Shown: positions 38,451-50,900, counted from the first letter of the stretch. The stretch: DNA of 64,000 nt from Panonychus citri (GCF_014898815.1 NW_026515450.1:558001-622000), one strand, 5' to 3'. Made by a program: numbers and translations. Notes: generated by a model not told the origin, from the sequence alone.

Positions 38451-39959
38451 ATGGGTGATTTTTTACCAATTTGTTTAAGCGATCATTTTTATCATGATGT
38501 GATTTCTTCTTGTTCTGTCATGGGTGATTGTGCTGGTTGTTTTCATTCTCTGAACTATTGCGTTATTAGCCTCATACCCTGCAGATTGTCCAAGTATCGA
38601 GCGTCTTTCAAGTTAAATCGGTCATTGAAGTGGTTTGTAAGGCTTGTTCTTCGTTTTGATGGGCGCGATTTTCGTTCTAATGGAGCTGGTAATACTTCCA
38701 AGATTGCCCTGAATCGAGCTTCTTTTTCGCTTTTTAAAACATTAAATGTTTATAATCATCTAAAGGTAACAAGCTACTGCCTATTTGCGTTCGCATGTTA
38801 CCTTATTAATTTTCTTTTCTTTTCTTTTCTTTCTTGTTAGCCTCCTCATCTTATTGGAATGCCAAACCTCCGAGGTCACTGTTTCGCAACTTCGGTATTA
38901 ATTCCTCTTTTCAATAGCTCAGCATTCACTCAAATGCTTTCCGCCGAGGGTTTTCGATTATGCTCATTAATTAATCACCATGGAATTAGGCGACCAACTT
39001 TGCGCGATGTGATCATCTCACAGTCCCCTAATTCTCTTTTTTGGACCCAGGCTTTATATGAGCTTTATCGCCTTTATCTTAAGTTCAGTTTCAAAGGTTC
39101 CCTGATTTGTAATAATATTCATCCTGGTTTGGTTGAGGGATTTTTGAAGCCATCATTGGACAAGCCTTTGAATGATTTACGGATGGATCACCGCTTCATC
39201 CTCTTAATACGTCATTTAGCTGAGTTTTCTAATCCAGAATATTTCAAACCAGAAGGACGCGAAGAGGTTTTTTTAGCTGATCTATTTACTAATCTTTGCA
39301 GTGAGTGGAATGATTTTGCTGAGAAGTTCACCACTATCGTCGTGGTCCCTACAAAGTGTGCCAGTTGTAATCTCGTTGACCTTAATCATCCTGTTTTTGT
39401 TCCTTATATTCCCATTCTTGGGTTTCGCCTTGATTTTGAGTCAATCGATCTGACCACTTATGTTTATTGGCCTAATCATTGGGCACCTTATTTCTTAAAG
39501 GGCTGTACAAATCGTATCAGTGGTAATATTTGTGGTGGTAAACTTGAGGTCTCAGGAGATTTCAAGGTTTTGAGTTTTCCTGATGTTCTGATTTTCCGTT
39601 GCCCAGGGCCCAGTCAGCACTATCGACTTTCTATTCCAATGTTGGATGATTTATCTTTCCTTTTCAATGAAAAGGATTTTATTTATTCAAGGATTGGTTA
39701 TTCATGTGATTTCCCTTGCTTCAAAAGCTCTTCAGGGTTTGATTATGAGGATATTTATCACCGTCCTGAGCCAGGCGATGTTGAGAATGGTTGGCACTCA
39801 ACGTGTCATATACATACAACTACTGGTTGGCTCGAGCAAAATAATGGATCTATTTCTGAATGTCCAGTTGATTTAACCGAAAGTTATACTGAGACAAGTT
39901 TGATCTTTTACGAGCTGAAAAATTTATCTTCATTTCCTCTTAAGCCGTTGACCAATTAA
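38451..39959 (+). CDS. USP-like (peptidase C19) cysteine protease, spliced, antisense within the LINE
   Basis: Two exons, 38451-38765 and 38841-39959, join in phase 0 across a 75 bp GT-AG intron with a strong pyrimidine tract, giving 477 residues. The join creates a Cys box, IGMPNLRGHCFATSVL (Cys119), that fits the USP consensus NLGNTCFxNSVLQ, although the oxyanion Asn is Gly. Two Cys pairs, CASC (278, 281) and CTNRISGNIC (327, 336), sit where the USP zinc finger belongs. FPDVLIF and YRLSIPML follow as in the family core. WHSTCHIHTTTGWLEQNN matches the His box by spacing, with His424 and Asn439 at the catalytic His and Asp/Asn places; YELKN closes the fold. USPs remove ubiquitin from proteins. 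The first 105 residues are unrecognised. An AATAAA follows 44 bases after the stop. Activity on ubiquitin is an inference; a ubiquitin-like target or loss of activity is possible. Confidence 0.75.
38766..38840 (+). other. 75 bp spliceosomal intron in the antisense protease gene
   Basis: The donor AAAG/GTAACA and the acceptor TTTCTTTCTTGTTAG are strong, with a long T/C tract before the AG. Removing it keeps the frame (phase 0) and joins the two halves of the USP-like Cys-box context. On the LINE sense strand these signals are reversed, so the LINE transcript would not lose the intron by splicing. Confidence 0.8.
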
Positions 39960-40002
39960 GTTCAGAGTTTGTGTCTGATTGGCCTCATATTATATCAGTT
40001 TG

Positions 40003-40008
40003 AATAAA
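40003..40008 (+). promoter_or_regulatory. AATAAA polyadenylation signal of the protease gene
   Basis: The hexamer lies 44 bases after the stop codon at 39957-39959, and a second overlapping AATAAA follows at 40007-40012. T-rich sequence follows, as expected for a cleavage region. Confidence 0.6.
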
Positions 40009-40055
40009 TAAATATGTTTTTGTTTAATGATTTTATTTTTATTCTTTATTTATTA

Positions 40056-40161
40056 ATTTCTACTCATGCGAATACAACTTGGTGGTAGCTTGATGTAGAC
40101 AATTTTTTCTCACTAGATTTCTACTCATGCGAATATAACTTGGTGGTAGCTTGATGTAGAT
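40056..40161. repeat. Tandem duplication, 61 bp period, two copies
   Basis: A 45-base unit starting ATTTCTACTCATGCGAAT occurs at 40056-40100 and again at 40117-40161 with two differences. The copies lie between the convergent 3' ends of the protease gene and LINE ORF1. The longer, non-simple unit differs from the microsatellites around it. Confidence 0.9.
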
Positions 40162-40267
40162 AATCATTTTTGTTTATTATTTTTGAGCTGAGACACTTTT
40201 TAGTTTGTGATTTAAGTTTCTGTTATTTTGTCTCAGGTCCCCAGTGAGGGTTTCTTATTTTCTGGGT

Positions 40268-41626
40268 TTAAATGATTCTTTTCTTTACAGGGTGAATAAT
40301 GAATGAGTAGGAATAGTCAATATCTACAATTGCATCTTTGATTGCATTGAGATAAGCCTTACATTCAAAACTCGCAAAATCATGTCCATCCAAACGACAC
40401 GATGGGCATTTGAGTTTCAGAGATTCACATTCTCTAGTCGGATGATTCTGCGAGCATCTACCACATCTGACCTGAAGTTTACATTGTTTCATCGTGTGTG
40501 AGAAGGCTTTACACTGTTTGCACAGCTTGATGTCAATTCTATCTATTATTTCGTGGGTATATTTTCCTCCGAAAATAAAACCTCTTTTCTCATTCTGTAT
40601 CATCGATCGGATGAATGGTGAAACTTCTATCTGCAGGATCGGAGTGTTTTTCTTTCCAACATAGAAAATGTCGATCAGGTTAAATGCGAGATGCTTTTTG
40701 AACCCGTTTAGGGCAGCGATTTCCTTGACCTTCATTTCCCATGTTTGGTCTTCTCTTTTCTGTAATCCTGCTATTTTAATTTGTGGTAGTTGCCACTTTG
40801 GTATTTCAAACGTGAGATCAGGGTGTTTTTCTTTAAGATATTCAATCATCTTGCTTCTGTTTATCTCGGAGTTCACAGAGATTCTGGTTTGCTTCTTCGT
40901 TTGTATCGATTTAACTATACCTCCTCCAACAATTCCACACTTGAGTAAGGATTTGTTGATGAGATTCGTTTCTCTTTTATCTTCATCACCCTCGATGATT
41001 ATTGCATATTCACGTTGCCCTGTTTTCCAGGGTAGCCAGTGCTTTGGATGTTCAATTTGGGCATCAAAAATATTGAGAGCATATGGAGTTTTAGCTTGTT
41101 CATTTATATTTTTCTTTCTTTTCTTTTCATCTGAATCATCTTTTTCGGTCGATTGGGCCTGGGTTTCAGCTATGTTGTTATGTGACAACTGCGAGGTATC
41201 CAGATTTTTCTTAGTGTGTTCATTTACACTTTTACCACGCGACTGTCTAGTCGACGATCTTGTCTGTTTACCCTTTGGCACCTGTACAGTGAAAATTTCA
41301 TCACATTTTTTCTTCATTGGTGGTTCAGATCTTTTGTCTTTATCTTTGTTGTCATCAATCTCATGTATACTTTCATCAATGACCACGTTTACATGCTCTG
41401 TGACAGCAGCAATGAAAGATTCCATATACACAAGGAGAGCTTCATGTACTTTGTGATGTTGTTGGAGTTTTTTATCTTTGATTATCTCTGCACAGAGATT
41501 TTTCATTTCAACCAGATAATCTATTGAATAAGCTTCAATGTTTCTTTTCACATTTTCTTTGTTTGGTGGATCACCATGTGTTTCCTTTAATAGGGTATAT
41601 AGGCTGGTAAAGTTGTTCTTATCCAT
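40268..41626 (-). CDS. LINE ORF1: gag-like RNA-binding protein with three CCHC knuckles
   Basis: A 452-residue protein expected to coat LINE RNA. The first 90 residues are helical and acidic. A basic, low-complexity linker follows (about 95-180). A middle domain (about 200-360) resembles the RRM-like region of Jockey/R1-type gag proteins. Three zinc knuckles follow at C369-C382 (CX2CX4HX4C), C388-C400 (CX2CX3HX4C) and C407-C422 (CX2CX4HX6C), the arrangement typical of these LINEs. The frame is intact from the ATG at 41626 to the TAA at 40268-40270. It lies upstream of ORF2 in the same orientation, but is separated from it by about 2 kb carrying the antisense protease gene. Confidence 0.88.
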   Translation of the reverse strand: MDKNNFTSLYTLLKETHGDPPNKENVKRNIEAYSIDYLVEMKNLCAEIIKDKKLQQHHKVHEALLVYMESFIAAVTEHVNVVIDESIHEIDDNKDKDKRSEPPMKKKCDEIFTVQVPKGKQTRSSTRQSRGKSVNEHTKKNLDTSQLSHNNIAETQAQSTEKDDSDEKKRKKNINEQAKTPYALNIFDAQIEHPKHWLPWKTGQREYAIIIEGDEDKRETNLINKSLLKCGIVGGGIVKSIQTKKQTRISVNSEINRSKMIEYLKEKHPDLTFEIPKWQLPQIKIAGLQKREDQTWEMKVKEIAALNGFKKHLAFNLIDIFYVGKKNTPILQIEVSPFIRSMIQNEKRGFIFGGKYTHEIIDRIDIKLCKQCKAFSHTMKQCKLQVRCGRCSQNHPTRECESLKLKCPSCRLDGHDFASFECKAYLNAIKDAIVDIDYSYSFIIHPVKKRII

Positions 41627-41927
41627 TTCCGTTTTGGGTGGAAGGGTAAGTTTTCCTTTTTATTTATTCTCGTTTTTAAATCTCGGTTATAAAGGCTCGT
41701 TTTTAAAGATTTTGTTTGTCTTGTGAGTGGTTTTATATAAAAAAACACGGTTCAAAAGTAACTTAAACACGGTTAAAAAACACTTTAAAAAAGGAGCAAC
41801 TCAAAAAACACTTTCTAGACACGTTAGAATAAAGTCTATTCCCAGGGCAGTTGCTCGATAAATAGCTTCTTCTATTCTCACAGCAAATATTGTTCCAATC
41901 CCAATACGATTCTGATTTTAATCATTG
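41627..41927 (-). promoter_or_regulatory. LINE 5' UTR with short internal repeats
   Basis: This stretch precedes ORF1 and should contain the internal promoter of the element. On the minus strand the words AAAGTGTTTTTT and AACCGTGTTT each occur twice within about 80 bases (41738-41815), giving a small repeated cluster. The exact 5' end is uncertain. Confidence 0.45.
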
Positions 41928-44900
41928 TTAGAATTAAATTGTTATTAATAAAAAGAAAGTTAAATTTTTTTTAATTAAGAGACTCTTTCATTATCTTTGG
42001 AAGGGTCAAGTTGGAAGATGAAAGTGATTAACTGAACCAATGGAATCAAAAAGAAAAGGAAAACTGCAAAATCGATGATTAGTTAATTGTCCATTACTAA
42101 TGGTATTCAATTGTAATTGTTAGACTTAATTGTTGAAGAGAGCATATAAATTATTAAAATACAAATATTAGGATAATTAGAAAATTATATATATTAATAG
42201 TTGGTTGAGTTAATTAGCTAAATATCCTGAGTTGAATATGAAAGTAATTCAATAACAATTAAAGTTGATTGTTGATCATCAAATTAACCGATTATAATGT
42301 TAATCAAAATAATTATAAAAAAAAACGAAAATCAAATAAACTAATTAAATTATTGATGATCAATATGAATGTAAAACTTTTCTAATTGTTTAATTATTTT
42401 CTGTTCAAAGTTGTAATATTAAAGAAAAGTGTAATTTATTTATTGCAACAATTAATTTAAAATCCTTGTGAACAATTTACTCGTAATGATGATGGTGATG
42501 GTCCCTCATCAGTGATTAATTTATTATCTGTTTGATTATTACCAAGATAATTTAGTTGATCAATTTAGATTGTAATGAAATGTATTGAAACAATTTACCC
42601 TCATCATCATGATCATTACATTGAAAACCTTAATCTTCATCCTCCCAATCATCAAAAACCATAAACTGACCACATGAGAAGGTCAGTTTTAACTGTACAT
42701 CCTAATCATCATTATCATCTTCAAGTGAGATTTACTCATCTTTTATCATCCATATTATCATCATCATCATCATCATCATCATCAACTATTCACTATTGAT
42801 AACAATTTCCTCTTCTAACTCTTATCTTCATCATCACTGACCATAAGATGGACACTCATTACCATTTAAATTGTTGACTATTAACACCGCGTGTTGTTAA
42901 TGATCATCGAGACAATTAAGCTTTTATTGATCAATTTGCTCTTTATCAAGATCCTAAATCATTATCATCAATAAGAATCTAAATTCTTACAATTAAAAAC
43001 ATTTTTTTTCTTCCAAATTACAATTGATTACTTTAATCACTACCAATCAAGTACAATCATCTCACACCACAATTAATATTTTATCACCATTAAATTGGTT
43101 ACAATTGGCTTACAATTAAAGTCTATTAAATTGTAATCTCAACTAATTCACCATTTGTCACAATTAATATTGAACTTTTTTTCTTGATTGTTGTTAATCC
43201 GGTTCAAGGTTTTTACTTTATTTTTGATTTATTGGAAAAGTGCGACAAAAACAATTGAGAAAAAAAAATCTAATCTGATTAGATGATGATTTTTGGAGAA
43301 AGTGATTATTTAATTGTCTTAATCATATTTGAGTTGATAATTTGATTTACAACAATCAATAAGTGTATATACAAGTATAAACCAGGAAGATAATTTAGTA
43401 ATCAGGTTTGGTGATAAGATTAACCATTATAACAATCAAGACTAACAGGTTAGGATTTAATTTGATTGTTACCATTTTGCTTGTTGATGATTATTAGTGA
43501 TAATAAAATCATCAGAGAGTTAATTTGATTGTTGTTACTCAATCATCATCATCCATTATTAATCCAAGTAATCAAACTAATACTTTTTGTCAATCAAGGT
43601 GTATTAATATTATATGTATTTGTACACTGATGCAGATGAAATTGATTAATAACAATCAAATTGAGAGTGGAAAAACATTAATACAACAATTATATTAACT
43701 GACCAATACTTTAATATAATATTTACCGTTAATTTCACTCAATCATTGATCAATTTATCCTGAACTGTTGTTGATGATTATGATGATGATCAACAAGATG
43801 CTCAAGATTAAAACAAAAACAAATCGATACAAATAAACATTAAATCATTTCCCAATAATCAACTAGTACAATCAAGGGAGTTATTGGTAATCTTTGATGA
43901 ATTATCAGAGAGAGAGAGAGATCTAATGATTAGCATCGCCTTTATCAGATGATGAAGTGCAATCTTGGTGAACCGGAAAAGGAAACGATGGAGTCAGCAG
44001 CGATTTTCAAATGTAGATAAGATGAAGATAAAGATGGTGATAAATTTTGAGATAAATAAATAATTAAACTAATCATTTTTTTTCTCTTCCATCTTAAAAT
44101 CAATACCTTTCTTTTGTCCACACCCAGAATCCATCATCTCTCATCATACTTGATTGTTTCTCTTGAGAATTTTTTTTTTCGGAAGAACTCATCTTCATCT
44201 TTATCTTCTTGAATTTACTTTACATTTATCATCTTCATCTATTAATATAATCAATATTCATTTCATATTTTTACCTCCTCACCTTTCCCACCAACATAAG
44301 ATTGATGAGTTTCCATTGAGAACAAAAATCTTACAAGTTTTTTTCCTCCTCATCTTATTTATTATCATCATGATTATTTAATCATTTATCTGAATAAATA
44401 TTATTCAGGGATGGATATATAATACTATCCTCATCAGAATAAGAGAGAGATTTAGTAATAATAATATTATTTACCCTGAATTTGATATTTAGATTGATGC
44501 AAAAAAGGATATATAAAAAAAATGAATTGTCATAATGTTAATCATCATTATCATGAAAAAAAGGGATGAGAATGATTATCATGAGAAGATGAGAAACCCA
44601 GAATTTTGTTGATAATTCCCAGGAAACCAATCATGAAAATCCTAATCTTCATCAATAATAAGTTAACCGTTAGCTGTTGATATGAATTCAGTTAAAGATA
44701 CTAGTATTTATTATTATATTAAAGTGAAAAAGAAAAGGATAAAAAAAAATTTCATATTCTAATTCAGCAAAGTTCCCAGTTAATATCGTAAAAGATAATC
44801 TCATGATTTTGGTTACTCTCAGTGTAAAAAATATTATTCAGGGTAAAAGTTTAGATAAATATTTGAATATAAATTCTGTAATATATTCAAATTCAATATT

Positions 44901-47900
44901 TACAATTGGAAAAACAAAATATTAACAGAATCACAATCAAAAGTTAGATTGTTTCAAATGAGTTGGGTCAACAATTTACAATCAACAGTTTATCTCAAGA
45001 CATTAAATATTCATCGATGTTGATCGTTAAGTAATGGTCAGTAAAATGGTCAGTATGTGAACTACAACAGGTAAAGTGATCATACCTTGATCGTGATTGA
45101 AAAATCCAAGTTAAGGTCAACATTAATTTGGTCAGTATGGTTATTAGAAACAATCGTAGCGTCTATTAGAGCTGAAATAGATTTTCAGAATTCTGAATAA
45201 GTCTAATATCCAATGTAAATACATTAATATATGGAGAGAAAGATATTGAAGATAAGTACATGGTAAAGATAAGTAAATAGCAAATGAAATGAAAACCTTT
45301 CATAAACATAATGTCTAGAAACATTATCATCATCACCGAGAGAAGTTCATTATCCAGTGTTAATATTACCATGATGATAATGATATTTGATAGCATCTCT
45401 CATATATAATATACTTGATTCCTTGTTTATTATTATGTTGACTTTCACCTTATTAAATATTATTACATTTCTGTTATTAGTTGAACCATAAATTCATCCG
45501 AGAGATTGAAAATCAAACCACAGGAAAGATAAACAAGAATGGTAATGGATGACCAATGGCTCAGTTCATGTGTATTCATATTGTATTGTTTTTTTCTTCC
45601 TCTTGTCATTACCATGAAAAATCAACCATTCTATGTATGTATATATATGAAAAAAAATGTATCTTCATCATTGTCTATTCTCATTATATCAATGAACTTT
45701 ATCTTCACATGAAAGGATTCTCAAGATGTATCTTCATTTGTTGTAATAAGAATAAGAAAAAATCATAAAGATAATGAGTGAAAATATCTGGTTTCATAGT
45801 TACTCAGTAAATGAAAATTATTGTCATCATGTCATCAACAAAATCATGGTGACTTTGAGAGAGGGAGGAAGAGAGAGAAAAATAATCACAGAAAATCAAA
45901 AGGTTACTTTAATTTAGATGAGCTAATTGTTACCCTAGAAACCTGAGTATTCATGAAATGGTTGAATTAATCTGTACATTAATAATAATTGTGATTCGAA
46001 ATCAAAGAATCCATATGAAAATAATGATGGAACTAAATTAAATTGCTAGACATTGATTGATCATCTAATAATATTTGATGAATTAAATGTCACAGCTAAT
46101 ATCATATGGAACCATTCAAAGACAATTCTGTAAGTTAGATACTAGATATAATAATGATAAAAACATGATTACCATGAAGTTAAATTGGAAATGCTGATCA
46201 TCACATTTTAGTTGTTTTGAATTTTAAATTGCCTCAAGTCATTCAGCCTCAAGAATTTAAATTGTTTACACAATCAGGTTGGTAATCAGGTAATTAGATT
46301 CACATTTGATATCGATATTAAACCAGAATAGTTTATACTTTCAAATGGATGGTAATTGAAACTATTTTAATCTATTTACCCTCTCAACGGGTGAATAACA
46401 TTTTCCTTATCATATTCCTTTCCTTTTCTCAGAATTTTCTGAATAACTGTATTTATTATTATTCTCAATCCTTGGAGAGTATAGAAATGTGTCAGATTTT
46501 TTTTAATCAATTCTAAGTGATTCATTTTTGCTGACCAATTGTTGGTTATGGTCAACGTCTCAGAGATTTATGTATTTACCTTTAGCCAATATATATTGTT
46601 CACGATGATTATTGTTATTATTTCATCATTATTGTGATTGGATTTTCTTGTCACATTGTTATTTGAAATTATGATTACCTGAATACCCATGGTATGTATT
46701 TGAGCTTGGATTTTAATTTCTTATGTATTGTGATTGATTTGACAAACTCACTTCAGTTTCATATTGGGTATTTGTTTATTAGAGGATAACTGACCAAGGG
46801 TCAAAAGATATCCAACTTTGATGGCTGATATTCAATTGAATTTTGATTTTTTCATCATATTTTTATTTATCATGATAATATCAAGTTCTGATTGTGTTTT
46901 GATTGGTTTTTTGCTTCTTCTTTTTCCTGTCTTCTGATTATTGGAATTAAACAGATTCCATATTATTCATCAGTTGACATTTATCATGATTGATAAGATT
47001 ATTTTTGATTATCTGGAAGATAAACAATGAACCAGGATGAAGATTAAGATGATTTTGATGTTTTTTTCTTCCTCCTTGTCTACAAGTTTCAATATCTTAT
47101 TACTCATTATGATGGACAATAATTCGTGTTCTCAGTTGACCATTGAGTGAGAGGATAAACAAAAAGATGTTGGAGGATGTCCAAGGATAAATTGATTGTA
47201 TTGATTATAATGATGAAGACTTTAAGTTGATGACTTTAAATGGATCAAGATGAGTGCTAAGAGGAAGAGGAAAGGATGAATATCATTTGTTGAGATGATA
47301 AGCAAGATAAATGTATACAGATTCCAATGAGTTCAACTTGATGAGATATAATTAAATGAAACTGGGAAAATAAATCAATATATTGGTTGAATTAAGATCT
47401 GAATGAAAAGATAACCTTGAATAGCACAAGTGACAATTTGCTGATTACTGAAATTTAAAGGTTTCCAAATGATTTTACCAATCACCATGATGATCAGGAT
47501 ATTAGCCTAACATAATTAGATACAATCAACTAATAGTAGTAATAGTAATTAAGGTTAATCATATAATCAAACCTGTTAGTTTGTAAATTTTTAATTCCAA
47601 TAATTAACATGATAATCAAAGATGAACATTAAAGAAAAACTTAATTAACTATTAGAAAATACTTTTAATTAGGTTCGAACCTTGATTAGATGAAGATTAT
47701 GTTTCTCTTCTAGAATTTGATTGACACAGTTGTTTATTTAAATTGTCGATCAATCCGCTATTATTATTTGAGAATATTAAACTTTTATTAGTATCAAAAT
47801 TACTCCAACATAGAAACATTTAATGGCTTTTTAATGACACTTGATGAACCTTTTGAAAACTTTTTGCAACCATAAAGTTCCATTCAGTTCAATCATGATA

Positions 47901-50900
47901 TTGATAGATACCAAATTCAATCAAGGGTCTTGTTGATATGAATGAAAGAACTTAGATTAGCTAAAATGAAAATGAATCAGCATCCATGTAATATTTATCT
48001 CATTATAATGTGAATTTTATGGGGTCTCTTTTCAAATAGCCTTTGGGTGATGATAGAAATGAAACTTAAAATCTTGCGTAGAAACAAATATTACTACCAT
48101 AGAAGTTTGGACGAAGACTACTAATGCATTTTAAATTTTTTCTTCATAAATTTCATAACCAAAGTTTCCTAATACAATCATACCTCTCTTAATGTTTGTT
48201 AACCTCTCAACATCGGAGGCAATGCATTAAGCATTTAGCACCAAATCAATATTACCTGATGCTAAACTAATTAACCTTGACTCGTGTAAACAATTTGCTA
48301 TCTCGAGAAATTCGGAGAAATAATATTCTGGTCAAAATTGATGTACGATTGATGTAGTAAATCAGATGGAAAAAACATTTCAGTTTCAAATCCAATCCAA
48401 TTTTTGCATGTTTCAATTTCAATTGCAACTGAACCAAACTGAACTCTCAATTGGCCATAACATCATTGATCTTGAGTGTTGAACTTTTAAATTAGTAGTC
48501 ATAGAAAATGACAACCAAGTTTATCAAGGTTTGCAAAGCTCAGTTAATGTATTTATTCATCGAGTAGTATCGATGGTCAATGATTATGTCAACAAAGATG
48601 ACAGCCCAACTAAACCAATCCTCAAGCTAATCTTATTATTGCCCCTTTTTGCTTCGAGGGGACAGCGAAAAATGTAAATGTAAAAACAACATTAGATTCA
48701 TATATTAGGTTGGATAATCCAAAATAGTTTATTTGTTCAATACTTTTCCATAGCCAGCAATTGGTTTAATTCAATGGGATGGATGATTTATGATTTAAGT
48801 AGACAAACTATCGGTGTTAATGATGGCGAAACAACGCCTCTGAATTAAGGTCAAACATATCATTATGAAACTGTTGACCAAATTAGCTTAATTTTAACTA
48901 GTACGAAAAAAACGCAATTTTGATTGTTATACAATTTGTTACGGGTCAGTTTATCTCGAGTTAGGGAAAAATAAACATTAAATATAATATGATTTCGACA
49001 ATTATGGTTATCTGCTAAGGTGAGGATATAACCAACACTCGGATTAGATAAATCTTTATATGCTGATAGTTTATTGAATATATAACAAATAATGAGAATT
49101 GCTCATAGATGGAAACGGAAATAACATTTCAATACATATAACTGACTTTGGTAAAGTTGCTCGTGAAAACCTATGGTTTTGTGTAAACATTTCCTATCCA
49201 ATTGAAATTGATTGTTTATTTTATATTCAACATAATCCTTACAATTCATTTAGAGGCAATGATTAATTTGACATATTAAACTGAATGAGACTAGTTGAAC
49301 ATTTGAAGCCCATGAAATTACACGATTTTAAAACGGGTAAGGGAGAGGGAGAGAGAGAGAGGAGACAAAAAAGTGACAATGTAATATTTATCATCCATCA
49401 GGGAGCTTGGATTATTGTTATTAATATGGATATACAAATAAATGACTAACGGATGAGGAGTGAAGATGAAGGATTATCAAGTTAGGAAGATAAAAAAGAG
49501 AAAGGAAAAGTGATGGAGTGATAGAAATGATCAAGATGGTGGTAATGTTACAACAATGGTGGTAGATTGAGTAACTATGGTTATCGAACGCTTATTTGTC
49601 ATCATTTCCACTAATTTTAGTTGTTTCCATTTTTTCCTGATGTTTATTGAACATGAATAATATAAAGAGTGACAATTATCCCCAAGGAATCAACACATCA
49701 AATTACAATAGGAAAAATTAATCTCTACACTAATAATAATGAACAGTTTTCACTTTGCAATCCTAGTGAATACAATGTAATATTATAATTCATCAAACTG
49801 ATTGATCGTCTAGTTTATTTTCCCGATGATTAAATGAACATCTCATAATCTCAATATAATTCTTGTTCTCATGTTTGGTCACATGAAAAGGGAATCAGAT
49901 ACTGAAAAAAATATCTCAACATCATGTAGATATCATGATTTACCATAATAATTAATGGTTGAATCAGATAAACTAACTGATCAAACCTGAACTTGACTTT
50001 GTCTTAAACTGTTCATCTTATATTACAACATCAATACCCTGAACAGTTTTATACTCATACTAGCCAATGGATTCAATTACATGAGGACAAATTTTTCACA
50101 TAAATACTTGAATGGACAATAACTCCTCGATTTGATTGTGACATGTTGATTAAATCATCGTGACATGAGGTTGATTCATAATTTTCTTCTTCCTCTTGTT
50201 AACCGATGTTAATAATGGTATTCTCATTTCTATTTTACTCTCTGTCTAATCACATATAAGTAATTCATGTACATGTAAAGTAATAATAAAATGATTATCA
50301 ATTCAAGAGTAATAAAAAAAACAGTGAAATCAGTTGATGATGATGATGATTCAATTTTCTAGTGATATCAAGATTGAAAGATACACTTGAAACCACGCCT
50401 GGTAATTTGCCTTTTCAATTGCATTAAATTGTGTATGTGACTCTTTCATTTGATTCACTTTTTCATGTGTATTATTAATATGGCAGAAAATTGTCCATTC
50501 AACCATTTCCCTTTTCATACCCTGTGCATACCCGTATTAGTCTGGTAACAATAAATGATAATAACCCTTCAACATCCTCTTAAACTCCCTAGAGGCTTTT
50601 ACATTGACTCGTAATCCTTTCATTTTGTAAATTCCTCCTCCACCTCGTCCTCACAACCGCCTCTCAATCCCTACAATTTCCTCTTCCTCCCTGAATCCAT
50701 CTTATCTTCATCTTCTGTCTGGACTCTCTCTCTCTCTTTATTTTTCTTCCAAATCATCAATAATAATCAACGAGAATATTAAATAAACGATATCATCAAA
50801 TTTCAATCGCATTAATAACCCATCTAATTTAATACCCATGAAAACTTTTTCTTTTAAATTATTTCTCTACAATTCAATTCTATTAAATCATCAAGCATTA

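Larger units (their letters stand above)
35033..41927 (-). mobile_element. Non-LTR retrotransposon (APE/RT LINE, Jockey/R1/I-like) with antisense protease gene
   Basis: The order on the minus strand is 5' UTR, ORF1 (41626-40268), a 1,962 bp interval holding a plus-strand gene, ORF2 (38305-35117) and a short 3' UTR. Three CCHC knuckles in ORF1 and an apurinic-type endonuclease plus reverse transcriptase in ORF2 place it with two-ORF LINEs. Both ORFs are intact, so it is probably a recent copy. The ends are estimates: the word ATTCTAAC (minus sense) flanks both sides, at 41935-41928 and 35032-35025, and could be an 8 bp target duplication, but the region is AT-rich and chance is possible. No poly(A) tail is visible at the 3' end. 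The element lies just upstream of SAP18 in the same orientation. Confidence 0.85.

Noticed and set aside
40668..41456. A 262-codon plus-strand frame opposite LINE ORF1
   Set aside because: It is a mirror of the gag-like ORF, Ser/Phe/Leu-rich, with no recognisable domain or start context.
47660..47690. Box B-like GGTTCGAACC suggesting a tRNA gene
   Set aside because: There is no box A or acceptor/anticodon stem pairing at the required distances.
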